Origin: RUG11867 sp964472425
GTDB taxonomy: Bacteria > Bacillota_I > Bacilli_A > RF39 > UBA660
Length of the DNA: 64,000 nt
Assembly: GCA_964472425.1 (NCBI GenBank)
Contig: CAYYLF010000001.1
Coordinates: forward strand, 1 to 64,000
Direction of reading: 5' to 3'
A model generated the notes under the pieces. That model was not told where the DNA came from and searched no databases. It saw only the letters and a program-made list of their open reading frames with translations. Shown here in pieces: positions 1-8,918 of the stretch (its first letter is position 1; every line of letters begins with the position of its first letter). The position numbers were made by a program, and so were the translations under genes.

Positions 1-310
1 TTTTTCCCTTATTTACAGGGGTTTTCGCATGGTTACTTAATTGAATGTCAGTATCGAAGTGCAAGATTTTACCAGGTAGATAAAAATATTCGTTTCTATC
101 GAGAATAAGTTTGTCTTGGACACGAAGTGTGTAGTCTTCCCTATCTTCTTCGGTAACGACTTTTTCGAGGTCGGAAAGGTCACTGTCGGCATAGAGACGG
201 ACGTCCACTCCTTTCAGGTAGTATATGCCATCTTGGATGTTGAGTACTTTGAATACTGTGTCGTGATTGTAACTTTTGCGAGTTACGTAATCTCCTTTGA
301 GAATTTCCAT
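1..310 (-). CDS. yabG: Sporulation protease YabG, N-terminal part (cut by window edge)
   Basis: The frame opens at an ATG at 310 after GGTGAAAC and runs off the window, so about 103 N-terminal residues are visible. They begin MEILKGDYVTRKSYNHDTVF and continue with VRLYADSDLSDL and YFYLPGKILHFD. This is the conserved N-terminal pattern of YabG, a sporulation-specific cysteine protease that processes spore coat proteins in Bacillus. The catalytic part lies outside the window. In B. subtilis yabG follows ksgA (rsmA); here rsmA is upstream on the same strand with an insertion of unrelated genes between them, so the synteny supports the call. An intact gene would be strong evidence that the lineage makes or made spores. 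Confidence 0.85.
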   Translation of the reverse strand, partial: MEILKGDYVTRKSYNHDTVFKVLNIQDGIYYLKGVDVRLYADSDLSDLEKVVTEEDREDYTLRVQDKLILDRNEYFYLPGKILHFDTDIQLSNHAKTPVNKGK

Positions 311-418
311 ATGTTTCACCAGTTAAGTATATTGTTAAGATTCTTTTTTTATTCTTTCGTGTAACAGAAAATCATATTTGTTTAGCATGAAAGAGATTTT
401 GTATGGAGCTATTCATCA

Positions 419-446
419 TAAAAAAAAAGATAGAAATCTCTCTATC
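419..446 (-). terminator. Intrinsic terminator of the large surface-protein gene
   Basis: Read on the minus strand, GATAGA (complement of 441-446) pairs with TCTATC (complement of 429-434) and is followed by a run of about nine T residues. It begins about 30 bases after the stop codon of the surface-protein gene and isolates that gene from yabG. Confidence 0.75.
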
Positions 447-477
447 CTTTTTATGAATTTATAGGTTATACCTCGAA

Positions 478-3400
478 TTACATTTCGTTTTTCTTTTTGA
501 AATATACGACGATTATGGCACCAGCTATTACGATTATGGCGACTATCAAGATGTTTTTAATCGATTGATTCGAAGTTTTCTCTTCTGTCTTAGAAGGTTC
601 TTTCTCCTTATCGTTTTTATCCGTAGTCTCATTTGGCTTCTTTTCTGGTTCTTTGTCATCTCCAGATGGCTCGTCTTCTATCGGCAAGTCGTTAGATGGT
701 TCCTTGTTGCCAGAGTTCAAGTTGCCATTATTGTTGCTATTGCTACTTCCTTTGTTTGGATTACTAGGGTTGTACGGTATGACCGGATTGGAAGGTTGAA
801 CTGGCGTAGATGGATCTATCGGAGAAACAGGGTCGGAAGGGTCAGACGGATTTACCGGTTCTTTTGGGTCTTCCGGTTGTTCAGGCTGTTCCGGCTTTTC
901 AGGATTTTCTGGTTGTTCCGGTACGTTGTCTCTGATAGAATCTACTCTCGCAGTAGCTCTTCCGACGTTTCCAGCTTCGTCTTCAAATACGAAGGTAAAT
1001 TCTCCGTTCTTTTTGAAGGTGTATTCTCTACTGAATCCGTTGTTCGTGATGATGATTTTTTCGCTTTCGTTCGTAAGAGTCGCTACAACTTCGCCGTTCG
1101 TCTTCGTGGTGTATGCGATTTCGGCAGTCGGTGCGACTTTATCAATCCATGTGACTTTGGCAACGTGTTCTTTTATATTGTCTTCGTCTTCTTTGTCACT
1201 GTATTGGAAAGTGAAGCTTGTATTATTATCGAATGTATGAGTATTTCCTCCAGATACGATTTTAGCATCCACCTTGTGACCATCCTCGTCGAATACGTAA
1301 GGTTTTATGGTTGCGACGACATTTTTGTTGGTCAAGTGGGTAATGTCGTAAGATATGTCGCTCGTGATTATTTTGCCCGTATTTTCGTCGTAGTCGACCT
1401 TGACACTTTTATAAGTGATGTTTTCGGCTTTGTCTAACAATTTAAATTCGTGGCTTCCACTTTGTTCGAAGGTATATTCGAGTGGGTCGGTGATAGCTCG
1501 TTGTAAGCTTTTCAGTTCTTCTTTTTGAGCTTCTGTGACTTCGACGGCATTGCCGTGATTATCGTAGTATTCTTCACTCGTGATGGTTCCGTCGGTCATG
1601 GTCGTAACGTACGTTGCGACGGTAGGAATGTTTGAGTTGGTATTGACGTATGCAATCTTAGTGATACATCCATTTTCATCGACATATACCGTTTTGAAAG
1701 TTTTTCCATCGGAGTTCAAGTAAGAGACTCTCGTCACTTTTTTATTTTTTACTTCGATGAAATTTATCGGTGTATCATTTTCGTCTAGGAGATATACGTC
1801 TTCGCTTATGTCGGTGAGCGAAATACTTATTTTGTTGTTGTTATCGAGTTCGTAATTGAGGTCGGCGTCCGGTTTGTCTTTGTCAATCCAAGTAACTTTG
1901 GCTGTAGCCGAACCGGTTATTCCGTATTCATCGACGAATTCGAAGGTGAATTCGCCGTTTTCACTGAACGTATACGTGTCAGAACCGTCGTTATTCGTGA
2001 TGGTTATGTTTCTACTAGGATTTATGAGTCTTGCGACGACTAAGTCGTTCGTAAGTTCTGTAGTACTGTAAGCGATTCCGGCAGTCGGATGTGGGTTTTT
2101 AGTCAAATCTTGATAGAGGTTGAATTCACGGGCAGTAAACCAGTTGCCGTTAGTGCGGTCGGCGACTATTTTGACGTATTGAACTTCTTTTTCATTCGTT
2201 ATGTCGAAACTCTTGGTATTCGCTATAGCGTCTGCTATCGTGTTGGCTTGGTTGGTATACGTGATATTTTTCATGTTCGATAGCTCTTCCCAAGTCTCAC
2301 CGTCCATACTTCCGTATACGGTTCCGTCGTAGATTTTACCATTGCCGCCTCCGGCTGGAACGAATTCAACTGCGGATAGAACGGCCGGTTTGTCGAGTTT
2401 GATAATTATGTAACGCTCTGTGTCGGTTCCGTTCCAAGCGCTGTGCCATCTCGTATTGTAGTTGGCATCGATTGCTTTGGCAGCTTGTCCACCTTGGTTC
2501 GTCGCTTCTGTCGAAACGCCGTGAATAGTAAGGTGTGAAACTGGAATGTATTTTCTAGTTTCAGGTTGATTGTCTGTCGTGAATGTAAACGTTTCGGATG
2601 GAGCACTTGCCAACGTCGTGCCGGTGGCGCCTTGTCTTATTTGAACAGTTTTGTCGCCAGTCAAGTCAGGCGATGCGACATTGTACGAAGTCCACGAATC
2701 GTTTTCGGTATAACGCCATTCGGTGTTTAAGTTAACTCCGACGATTCGGTTTTCTAAGTCGTTGGCGAATATGTCGGCCAGTTGTGCGCCGTCGGTGATG
2801 TCTATTTTGAAAAGATTTTCTTCATCATAGTCTACACCGACAATGTGAACATATATGTCGTTTTCGGAAGTTATAGATTCGATTTCTTTAGAAGTCAATT
2901 GCAGTTTGTGTTCTTGTTCTGCTGTAAACGATACTTCTTTCCAGGTAGTTTTTCCGTCTAAACTGTAATCCCAACGGATTCCACTGTTGTCGAATTTGCT
3001 AGATAGCACTATTTTTCCGGCATTGTCTCCGTCGAAAGAGAAGTTTGCAATCGAGTTATCTACTAAGCCCAATAGATAGCTTGCTTCGACTCTAGCAACG
3101 GATGGTTGATAAATCGTGTAATTGTCGGCCGTGTTGTTCGGCGTATTTTTAGCTTCATTGAGCATTCTAGTTTGTAATAATGCGAACATATATTGGTTTT
3201 CGATGCTGGTCAATTTAGGTTTAATCAAGTTTGTGAATTGATACATCGCTAGTGGGAAGTATTTCAAATCTTCGGCCATTTCCTCTGCTAGAGCGTAGTA
3301 ATCGCTTTCTTTCTTGGTTGTGCTCGCGTTGTACAATTGAATCAAATCATACCATGCGTCGATATTAATAGGTTGAATCTCTATCGCTTTTCTCAACAAT

Positions 3401-5253
3401 TCTTCTCGTTTTGCATCATTTCCACCGAATGATCTTGCCAACATTATGAGTTTTTCAGCTTTTTCGAAGTTTTCATAATCGTTTAGAGCTTCTTGGGCCA
3501 TGGTCATGTAGACTACTTGATATGAGCCTCTAGCATAGGTACCATTACCCCATCCTAAGAGCATTCTTTCGCCTTTTTCGGATAGTGTCCAACCGCTTAC
3601 GTTGTTGTCGATATTCCAGTATCCGTTTCCGGCCGCGTCTTCCGTATAATATAGGATGGCTGCGTGTCCAGGTTGACCGATGACTGTGGCCGCTATACCG
3701 TGCGTTGCACGAATGTTAGAACCAGATTTAGAAATACCACCACAGACGGCTCCCGTACCAAATTTGTTTCGAAAGTTCATCCAAAGCTTATATACTTTGT
3801 GGTCAGCTGTTCCACGTGTAATACCATAGTCGTACAATTTTTTCCCGTTTACAGAGAACAAATCGTTGAAGTAGTCGTAATTGGCCTCATCATAATAAAC
3901 TGGACTGGAATAGTTAGGCCATACATAAGCCATATATGGATGTGGCGTCAACCAGCCCCATGCGCTTGCTGGAGCGGCGTCGATTTTACTTTGAACGTAT
4001 TCGTTCAACCAAACGATGGATTCATCATCTATTAAGTTATTCATTACGAAACGCATTTCTTCGACACTATATTTTTCGAACCATTTTGTGATATTTATAG
4101 CCTCAGTAGCTTTGAATTTGTCATTTTTGTGCAGTTCTTTGAATATTTGATAACGCGTGATTGCATCAGATTGGTTTTCCGCAGCGCCTGGTTGCATCCA
4201 AAGTGCAACTCTTTGAGAGTGAGTCAAAGATAGTGCTATAGCCATTCTCAAGTATAAATCGCCAAGGACCGTATCGTATTTGGTGGTTTCTTGGATTTTG
4301 AAATCGTCTTTATATGCCTTATATAGTTTAGCTAATTGAGTCAAGGAATTATAGTAGCTTCCTCCGTCGGGAGTTCCGCCAAGGATGTAATAGCGCAAGG
4401 CTGTTGCATCGGTCATGAGCCAATCTAAGACTGCCGAGTTGTCTTCATTGGCATTATAGAAGGAATTTATAGTGTATTGTCCGACTCTGTTTATGAGTTC
4501 TCTTTTCAGTATCGTAAATTCGAGGTCGCCATCTATCGTGGCTTGACCCGTATATTTGGAGTTGATTTGAGCATCGAAATCCTGTACAGAAGGTAAGACG
4601 TAATTGTCCTTGACTTCTTTTACAAATTTGGCATCGGCATAGACGGAGTGGTCGTTTCCGTTTGCGCCGTTTGAATCGATGTACAGTTTTAAATAACGAA
4701 CTCCTTCGAGTGGGATAGATACAAATGTTGCGTTTTCTCCTGGCAGTTTCTTTATACTGTCCGTCACTTCGGTCCAGTTTTTATTATCTGTGGAAGTATA
4801 AAAGTGGTAAATGACACCATTTCCGCTCGATGTTGAACTGTTCATTCCGATGAAGGTCGTGAAATAATTGTACGTATCATCGTTGTTGTTGAGATCGTAT
4901 ACGAGTGTAGAAGTCGCATGCGCAAAGACACCTTTTTGGAAAGAAAACCAGTTGTTTTCGATTTTCAAGGTTATCAAAGCACCGTTTTGACCTTTGTCGT
5001 ATACGATACTTCCGTATCCACTTCGCTTGACGATAGGCTCAACTTCGCTCAAGTATTGAACTTCGTTTTCTTCTAGCGCCCTATCATTATACGCGTAATA
5101 TGGAATAGTTTCTATATTCTGAATTTCGGTGTTTTTTATGTAATTATCGAAGTTTGCACAGACATATATGCCACTTATAGCAGTTAGCGATATAATTGCT
5201 CCCAACAAACCTTTTTTAAATCTATTTATATTCTTTTTTGTCAATTTTATCAT
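478..5253 (-). CDS. Large surface protein: NPCBM-like, papain/transglutaminase-like, F5/8C-like and Ig-like domains, C-terminal membrane anchor
   Basis: The start is placed at the ATG at 5253 because AAAGGGGAG sits seven bases upstream; an ATG at 5274 lacks a site. The 1591-residue product has an N-terminal hydrophobic signal (about residues 10-30). An NPCBM-like carbohydrate-binding region covers about 70-220 (KGVFAHATSTLVYDL, YLKLYIDSNGANGNDHSVY). A region with a Cys-His-Asp/Asn order follows: AVCGGISKSG near 501, QPGHAAILYY near 529, GYWNIDNN near 547. That order suggests a transglutaminase/papain fold, which is inference. An F5/8 type C-like domain lies near 904-1048, followed by repeated Ig-like modules with WIDK joints, a Pro/Glu/Ser-rich stalk (about 1443-1560), and a final membrane helix followed by KKK. 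There is no LPXTG motif. Likely role: cell-surface binding and remodelling of host or microbial glycoprotein. The substrate is unknown. Confidence 0.7.
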   Translation of the reverse strand: MIKLTKKNINRFKKGLLGAIISLTAISGIYVCANFDNYIKNTEIQNIETIPYYAYNDRALEENEVQYLSEVEPIVKRSGYGSIVYDKGQNGALITLKIENNWFSFQKGVFAHATSTLVYDLNNNDDTYNYFTTFIGMNSSTSSGNGVIYHFYTSTDNKNWTEVTDSIKKLPGENATFVSIPLEGVRYLKLYIDSNGANGNDHSVYADAKFVKEVKDNYVLPSVQDFDAQINSKYTGQATIDGDLEFTILKRELINRVGQYTINSFYNANEDNSAVLDWLMTDATALRYYILGGTPDGGSYYNSLTQLAKLYKAYKDDFKIQETTKYDTVLGDLYLRMAIALSLTHSQRVALWMQPGAAENQSDAITRYQIFKELHKNDKFKATEAINITKWFEKYSVEEMRFVMNNLIDDESIVWLNEYVQSKIDAAPASAWGWLTPHPYMAYVWPNYSSPVYYDEANYDYFNDLFSVNGKKLYDYGITRGTADHKVYKLWMNFRNKFGTGAVCGGISKSGSNIRATHGIAATVIGQPGHAAILYYTEDAAGNGYWNIDNNVSGWTLSEKGERMLLGWGNGTYARGSYQVVYMTMAQEALNDYENFEKAEKLIMLARSFGGNDAKREELLRKAIEIQPINIDAWYDLIQLYNASTTKKESDYYALAEEMAEDLKYFPLAMYQFTNLIKPKLTSIENQYMFALLQTRMLNEAKNTPNNTADNYTIYQPSVARVEASYLLGLVDNSIANFSFDGDNAGKIVLSSKFDNSGIRWDYSLDGKTTWKEVSFTAEQEHKLQLTSKEIESITSENDIYVHIVGVDYDEENLFKIDITDGAQLADIFANDLENRIVGVNLNTEWRYTENDSWTSYNVASPDLTGDKTVQIRQGATGTTLASAPSETFTFTTDNQPETRKYIPVSHLTIHGVSTEATNQGGQAAKAIDANYNTRWHSAWNGTDTERYIIIKLDKPAVLSAVEFVPAGGGNGKIYDGTVYGSMDGETWEELSNMKNITYTNQANTIADAIANTKSFDITNEKEVQYVKIVADRTNGNWFTAREFNLYQDLTKNPHPTAGIAYSTTELTNDLVVARLINPSRNITITNNDGSDTYTFSENGEFTFEFVDEYGITGSATAKVTWIDKDKPDADLNYELDNNNKISISLTDISEDVYLLDENDTPINFIEVKNKKVTRVSYLNSDGKTFKTVYVDENGCITKIAYVNTNSNIPTVATYVTTMTDGTITSEEYYDNHGNAVEVTEAQKEELKSLQRAITDPLEYTFEQSGSHEFKLLDKAENITYKSVKVDYDENTGKIITSDISYDITHLTNKNVVATIKPYVFDEDGHKVDAKIVSGGNTHTFDNNTSFTFQYSDKEDEDNIKEHVAKVTWIDKVAPTAEIAYTTKTNGEVVATLTNESEKIIITNNGFSREYTFKKNGEFTFVFEDEAGNVGRATARVDSIRDNVPEQPENPEKPEQPEQPEDPKEPVNPSDPSDPVSPIDPSTPVQPSNPVIPYNPSNPNKGSSNSNNNGNLNSGNKEPSNDLPIEDEPSGDDKEPEKKPNETTDKNDKEKEPSKTEEKTSNQSIKNILIVAIIVIAGAIIVVYFKKKNEM

Positions 5254-5452
5254 AATACTTCTCCCCTTTTTCATGGTTGGTTATTATAACACTTTTTTCT
5301 TTTTTTTCAATAGTAAATTGCTTTTTTTGGGTAATTTCCGCTATTTCTACCAATAGTATACACCCGGTTCGTTTTCTTTACAATAACTTGTGTAAACTAT
5401 GTACATTTACTTTACGAAACAATAAGTTCAGATGGTTTTATTTGACGATAAG

Positions 5453-5484
5453 AAAAACCGAGTAATAACTTTTATTCGGTTTTA
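5453..5484. terminator. Hairpin terminator in the 5254-5748 gap
   Basis: AAAACCGA (5454-5461) and TCGGTTTT (5476-5483) form a perfect 8-bp stem with T-rich flanks in both directions. It separates the HD-GYP gene from the surface-protein gene, both on the minus strand. The rest of the 495-base gap holds no ORF I can support; a 17-codon minus-strand ORF near 5698 after AGAGGATAT is probably chance. Confidence 0.55.
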
Positions 5485-5748
5485 TAGTTCTAGTTACTTT
5501 AGCATATGTTCGTTTTTTCAATTTGGTGACATATTATTGCTGATTGTCAGTTTTTCAAGGGTCGTTTGAGTCCCATTCTTTACGTCTGACTCATTTATTG
5601 GGTACTTAACGACGATTACTCAGCGGTTCTTTTCGGTCGTGACTTTTATGAGGTCGGTGTGATTAGTATCGGTTTTATACTCGCGGCTACGCCTTTCATA
5701 TATCCTCTTTTCTTTTTGGTCAAGGACCATTACTATTTATTTTTCGAA

Positions 5749-6450
5749 TCAGTCTTCTTTTGTGCTTTCGAGTTTAATAAGAAGGTCGACGAGGTCTTCG
5801 TCATAGAGGTAGCTAAATCCGCCCTTTTCTCTCGGCAAAGTGCATCGTTTAAGTTCTTGGAAAGCGATTTCTTTGCTTTTAGGGTCGTTGTATACTCTTC
5901 TAGAAGTCATGGCATCGTAGGAGTCGACTATTCCGATTATGCGCGCTCCGAGGTTCGGGATTATTCCTTGGGGGTATCCACTTCTGTCCATGCGTTCGTG
6001 GTGTTCTTCGATTATTTCTAAAGTGTCTTCGTCGACGACATCTTTTAGAAGGTCGCGGGCGAGTTCAACATGAGTTTTTACTATTTCGTATTCCTCGTCG
6101 GTTAGTGGACCCGGTTTGCCGATTATGTCTTTCGATATGAGATGTTTTCCAATGTCGTGGAAAAGTCCAGCGAAATAAATCGATTTGGTCGTCTTTGTGT
6201 CTAGTTCTAGTTCGTCGGCCATCCTTTTGGCTAAATGAGCGACTCGCAGGGTGTGACCGTTTTCTTTTCCTTCTTCTAGTTTTTCAATTTCAAAATTCCA
6301 TTTTTGGAGTTCAGCTATTTTGGCATATTTGGGGTCTTTCTTAGCTGAGGATTTCAGCTCTTTTTGACTGATGCCTAGCATATCGTAGTAGGTGGCGATT
6401 TCTTCTTGGGTATTTTTTTGATTGTGGATGAGATTAAATAAATGTATCAT
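5749..6450 (-). CDS. HD-GYP domain phosphohydrolase
   Basis: The 233-residue product has the HD-GYP signature: HTLRVAHLAKRMADEL, then GLFHDIGKHLI (metal-binding HD), KTHVELARDLL, and HHERMDRSGYPQGI, the GYP segment. Family members usually hydrolyse cyclic di-GMP or related dinucleotides with a di-iron centre. The first 70 residues are a charged, probably helical lead-in without a recognisable sensor domain, and no membrane segment is visible. GGAGTACCT precedes the ATG. The canonical H-H-E-R-x-D-G-x-G-Y-P has RSGYP here, so one glycine is replaced, which may affect activity. No diguanylate cyclase is present in this window to define the substrate. Confidence 0.85.
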   Translation of the reverse strand: MIHLFNLIHNQKNTQEEIATYYDMLGISQKELKSSAKKDPKYAKIAELQKWNFEIEKLEEGKENGHTLRVAHLAKRMADELELDTKTTKSIYFAGLFHDIGKHLISKDIIGKPGPLTDEEYEIVKTHVELARDLLKDVVDEDTLEIIEEHHERMDRSGYPQGIIPNLGARIIGIVDSYDAMTSRRVYNDPKSKEIAFQELKRCTLPREKGGFSYLYDEDLVDLLIKLESTKED

Positions 6451-6563
6451 AGGTACTCCTTTTTTGGTGATATCTTGTGAATCATCTGTTCTATGTTTTT
6501 ATTTTATCAAATCGACGAGGCAAAGTCTACGATTATGTGCATTAACGAGGTGAGTTTATCGCA

Positions 6564-7172
6564 TTACTTTTTGTCATGTGGTAGATTCTTGTGCTTTTCT
6601 TGCATCCGTTTCTCAAAATCAGTTTGGTCATATCGAAAGTTCGGTTCCGGTATGCCGAGGTTTTCGCTTTCGGCAAATGGAGAGAAGGGGTCGAAGTCTT
6701 CGAGCATGGCTTGCCAGTAATCGAGTTCGTCATCCATGTTATTCCCAAGAGCGTCTTTTTCGAAATATTTGGCGAGGACTTTTAGAGTCGAGATGGCTAT
6801 TTCTCTTTTCATCTGTTCTCGTTTGAAGGGTTCGAGGGCAAGAAATTGTTTCATCGTGATATCGTTTATCAAAAGGGTGTCTTCTAAATACTTAGAATAG
6901 TCGACTTCTCGTTTGGCTCTCATAAGGTATGGACGTTCTTTTAGTTGGATACCAGTAAGGTAGTCGGGATGGACGTCTAGGTATTTGGCTATGCTATCTA
7001 TAAGGTCCGGCGGCATGATTCCCTTTTTGAGGTAGCGTCGAATGGTCTTTTCCGTTCTTCCTATGTCACCATAAGCATCGCCGAGTTTTCTGATACTCGA
7101 GTTTTTGGATTTAATTACATGCAGAAAATGTTGCCGATTTACTGGTACAGTTTGTATAATCTTGTTAGCCAT
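6564..7172 (-). CDS. XRE-like helix-turn-helix transcription regulator
   Basis: The start is set at ATG 7172 (MANKIIQTVPVN), eight bases after AGGAGG; another in-frame ATG at 7178 is too close to that site. Residues about 12-60 (FLHVIKSKNSSIRKLGDAYG, then RTEKTIRRYLKKGIMPPDL and IAKYLDVHPDYLTG) look like an XRE-type DNA-binding domain. The C-terminal 140 residues are charged, unrecognised and end in a Glu/Asp/Pro-rich tail. It is divergent from the small-gene pair at 7329-8053, and copies of TGCGGACATT in the shared intergenic region are candidate operators. It probably controls itself and that pair. It is not an obvious phage repressor because no phage genes surround it. Confidence 0.7.
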   Translation of the reverse strand: MANKIIQTVPVNRQHFLHVIKSKNSSIRKLGDAYGDIGRTEKTIRRYLKKGIMPPDLIDSIAKYLDVHPDYLTGIQLKERPYLMRAKREVDYSKYLEDTLLINDITMKQFLALEPFKREQMKREIAISTLKVLAKYFEKDALGNNMDDELDYWQAMLEDFDPFSPFAESENLGIPEPNFRYDQTDFEKRMQEKHKNLPHDKK

Positions 7173-7192
7173 AGTCATATCCTCCTTCTTAG

Positions 7193-7299
7193 TGCGGACA
7201 TTTTGGGCTAAAATGCCGCGCGAAATCGACCGCGTTCGTATTGACTTTGTCTATCGAAACGAATATAATTTAATTATATTAGATGCGGACATTAATGTC
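7193..7299. promoter_or_regulatory. Candidate XRE operator sites: TGCGGACATT repeat and palindrome
   Basis: TGCGGACATT occurs at 7193-7202, just upstream of the regulator's ribosome site, and again at 7284-7293. The second copy overlaps GACATTAATGTC, a perfect 12-bp palindrome at 7288-7299 just past the predicted transcription start of the divergent gene. Two matching sites flanking a divergent promoter region fit an autoregulatory operator. This is inferred from repeat placement only. Confidence 0.5.
7241..7269 (+). promoter_or_regulatory. SigmaA-type promoter TTGACT-17-TATAAT
   Basis: TTGACT at 7241-7246 and TATAAT at 7264-7269 are separated by 17 bases and point at the 7329 gene. This is close to the housekeeping consensus. 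A start near 7276 would place the GACATTAATGTC palindrome in the initially transcribed region, where bound repressor could block transcription. Confidence 0.75.
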
Positions 7300-7328
7300 T
7301 ATAAATAGCAACTATTTGGAGGAAGATT

Positions 7329-7748
7329 ATGAATAAGGAGAAAAGTTGGAAAGATTGGATGAGAAAGAATAAGACGATAATCTTTGCAGGCGTGAGTGGT
7401 TTTGTGCTCGGGGCCGTCGGAGCAAGTCTATTCTTAAACAACAAGGAGGTTCTCTTAGAGGCATTCGGCATAGGTCGAGTTAAAGGTCTCGAGGTTACGA
7501 AAGTTGCAGAATCAGTAATCGAGAGTAAGTCGGCTACTAGTGTATCTGAGACTTGCAGTGACACAGTGAAGGATTTGGAGGATAGTATCGATTTCGTTTT
7601 TACGGATGTTCGAGAATACATACGCAAATTGCCGATGGGGCAGAAAGCATCGGCTTTAAAGATTGAAAGTGCCCTGAGAAACGGACGTCCTTTAGAGGAC
7701 GGACAGACTTTCGTGGGTGCGTATCGGCGTAGAGTGCCGTTGGCTTAA
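7329..7748 (+). CDS. Small single-span membrane protein, unknown function
   Basis: I do not recognise the family. The 139-residue product starts after TTTGGAGGAAGA. It has a charged N-terminus (KEKSWKDWMRKNK), one hydrophobic helix at about residues 17-37 (IIFAGVSGFVLGAVGASLFL), then a Ser/Thr/Glu-rich soluble part and a basic end (FVGAYRRRVPLA). The soluble part contains TCSDTVKDLEDSIDFVFTDV, perhaps a short coiled coil. It lies 17 bases upstream of the zinc-ribbon gene at 7766 and probably shares its promoter and repression by the divergent XRE protein. Confidence 0.6.
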   Translation: MNKEKSWKDWMRKNKTIIFAGVSGFVLGAVGASLFLNNKEVLLEAFGIGRVKGLEVTKVAESVIESKSATSVSETCSDTVKDLEDSIDFVFTDVREYIRKLPMGQKASALKIESALRNGRPLEDGQTFVGAYRRRVPLA

Positions 7749-7765
7749 AGGAGGGAAAGAGGAAT

Positions 7766-8053
7766 ATGAGTGCATTTAGCTTGTTCAAAAAGAAAAGTTG
7801 GGAAGAGAGGCACGCCTGGGATGGACGTGATTCGATGGTTTGTCCGAGATGTGGAGAGAATATGACGAAACGGTTCGACTTCTCGGCGTGGTGGTGTGAG
7901 AATTGCCACGATGGTCTTCCAGATGAAGAGTGCGAAGTCGAGAGCGATGAGGTCTTGAGCGTATACGACGCGGCGGTCATTTGGGCGTCTCACGGCAAGG
8001 ATGAAGATTATATGTTCGGGTACTCGGAGGAAGAATTGGAAGATGCTTTGTAA
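7766..8053 (+). CDS. Small zinc-ribbon protein, unknown function
   Basis: The 95-residue product carries two CxxC pairs, CPRCG near residue 27 and CENC near 45, a spacing typical of a zinc ribbon. The rest is acidic and ends in EEELEDAL. AAAGGAGGG precedes the ATG. No family name can be given. It is the second gene of a two-gene unit under the 7241 promoter and is closed by the hairpin at 8060. It may be a protein- or nucleic-acid-binding accessory of its membrane partner; that is a guess. Confidence 0.6.
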   Translation: MSAFSLFKKKSWEERHAWDGRDSMVCPRCGENMTKRFDFSAWWCENCHDGLPDEECEVESDEVLSVYDAAVIWASHGKDEDYMFGYSEEELEDAL

Positions 8054-8059
8054 TTAAAA

Positions 8060-8088
8060 GGCCACATGTTCGGTTGTGGTCATTTTTT
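8060..8088. terminator. Bidirectional terminator between zinc-ribbon gene and rsmA
   Basis: GGCCACA (8060-8066) pairs with TGTGGTC (8075-8081), with one G-T mismatch, followed by T6 on the plus strand and a T-rich stretch on the minus strand. It serves two convergent genes whose ends are 40 bases apart. Confidence 0.75.
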
Positions 8089-8092
8089 GTGT

Positions 8093-8869
8093 TTAGAGTG
8101 TGGAAGTGAGGTCTAAAAAGACATCGAGGCCTAGTTCTTCGGCTCTATTCGTGAGGTCGAATCCGTGTCTTTTTAGGATGGTTTCTAATTTTATTCTGTC
8201 GCGGCTTTTGAGATTGTTGCCAATCGTCTTGCGCTTAAATTGGAAGGAGTCTCTGAGGAGTCGTTTGAATTTTGGGTAATCTATTTCTTGCCGCTTTTTT
8301 GGGGTAAGTTTGAGGACAGCACTATCGACGTTGGGGGCAGGAATAAATTTTTCGCGGGTGACGTCGGTCACTTTTTGTATTTCGTAATGGTAATTTAAGA
8401 GTACAGTCATGTATCCGTATTCGCGATGGCCCGGTGTAGCAAGAAATCGCTCGGCAACTTCTTTTTGAACCATTATGGTAAAGCCGTTGTGCTCTATTTC
8501 CGAGTCGATTATGTGTTCTATTATCGGGGTCGTAATGTAGTATGGCAGGTTTCCGACGATATAGAGATTTTCGTAGGAGTATTTTTGTAAAAATTTGAAA
8601 ATGTCGACTTCCAAAAAGTCGGAATAGACGATTTCGGTCTTTTCATCTTCGAGAGGAAGCAAATATTTTTTAGTGTCTTCGTCTATTTCGAAGGCGACGA
8701 GTTGAGCACGATAATTTTTGAGTTTTTTTGTGATGGCTCCCCCACCCGGGCCTATTTCGATAATCAAGTCATTTTCGGTCGGGTTTATCGAGCTCACAAT
8801 TTTGTCTATAGTTTGGTCGTCACGTAGGAAGTTTTGCCCATATTTTTTTTTGAATTTGAATTTAGTCAT
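8093..8869 (-). CDS. rsmA: 16S rRNA adenine dimethyltransferase RsmA/KsgA
   Basis: RsmA dimethylates two adjacent adenines in the 3'-terminal helix of 16S rRNA with SAM during small-subunit maturation. The start is ATG 8869 (MTKFKFKKKYGQNFLRD), seven bases after GAGGTGAA; longer readings lack a site. The 258-residue protein has the SAM loop EIGPGGGAIT, the acidic EIDED segment and the catalytic NLPYYITTPI motif. Length is close to the usual 260-290. It follows the 3D-domain gene with a 49-base gap, as in the Bacillus metG-tatD-yabE-rnmV-ksgA series, except that rnmV (ribonuclease M5) is absent here. Confidence 0.95.
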   Translation of the reverse strand: MTKFKFKKKYGQNFLRDDQTIDKIVSSINPTENDLIIEIGPGGGAITKKLKNYRAQLVAFEIDEDTKKYLLPLEDEKTEIVYSDFLEVDIFKFLQKYSYENLYIVGNLPYYITTPIIEHIIDSEIEHNGFTIMVQKEVAERFLATPGHREYGYMTVLLNYHYEIQKVTDVTREKFIPAPNVDSAVLKLTPKKRQEIDYPKFKRLLRDSFQFKRKTIGNNLKSRDRIKLETILKRHGFDLTNRAEELGLDVFLDLTSTL

Positions 8870-8918
8870 TTTTTTCACCTCTTCAATAGTATCACATTTT
8901 GGAATAAATAAAAAGAAC

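Noticed and set aside
565..1437. Long plus-strand frame opposite the surface-protein gene
   Set aside because: Arg/Phe-rich shadow of the Pro/Glu-rich stalk; no ribosome site or domain. The same reasoning removed other antisense frames over gyrB, dnaA, mfd, metG and yidC.
3808..3823. A parS-like sequence TGTTCCACGTGTAATA inside the surface-protein gene
   Set aside because: Only one half fits parS; two mismatches destroy the palindrome.
5560..5748. A short minus-strand ORF (MKGVAASIKPILITPTS) after AGAGGATAT
   Set aside because: 17 codons, no relatives recognisable by eye, and lying in the 3' region of the HD-GYP gene; not supportable.
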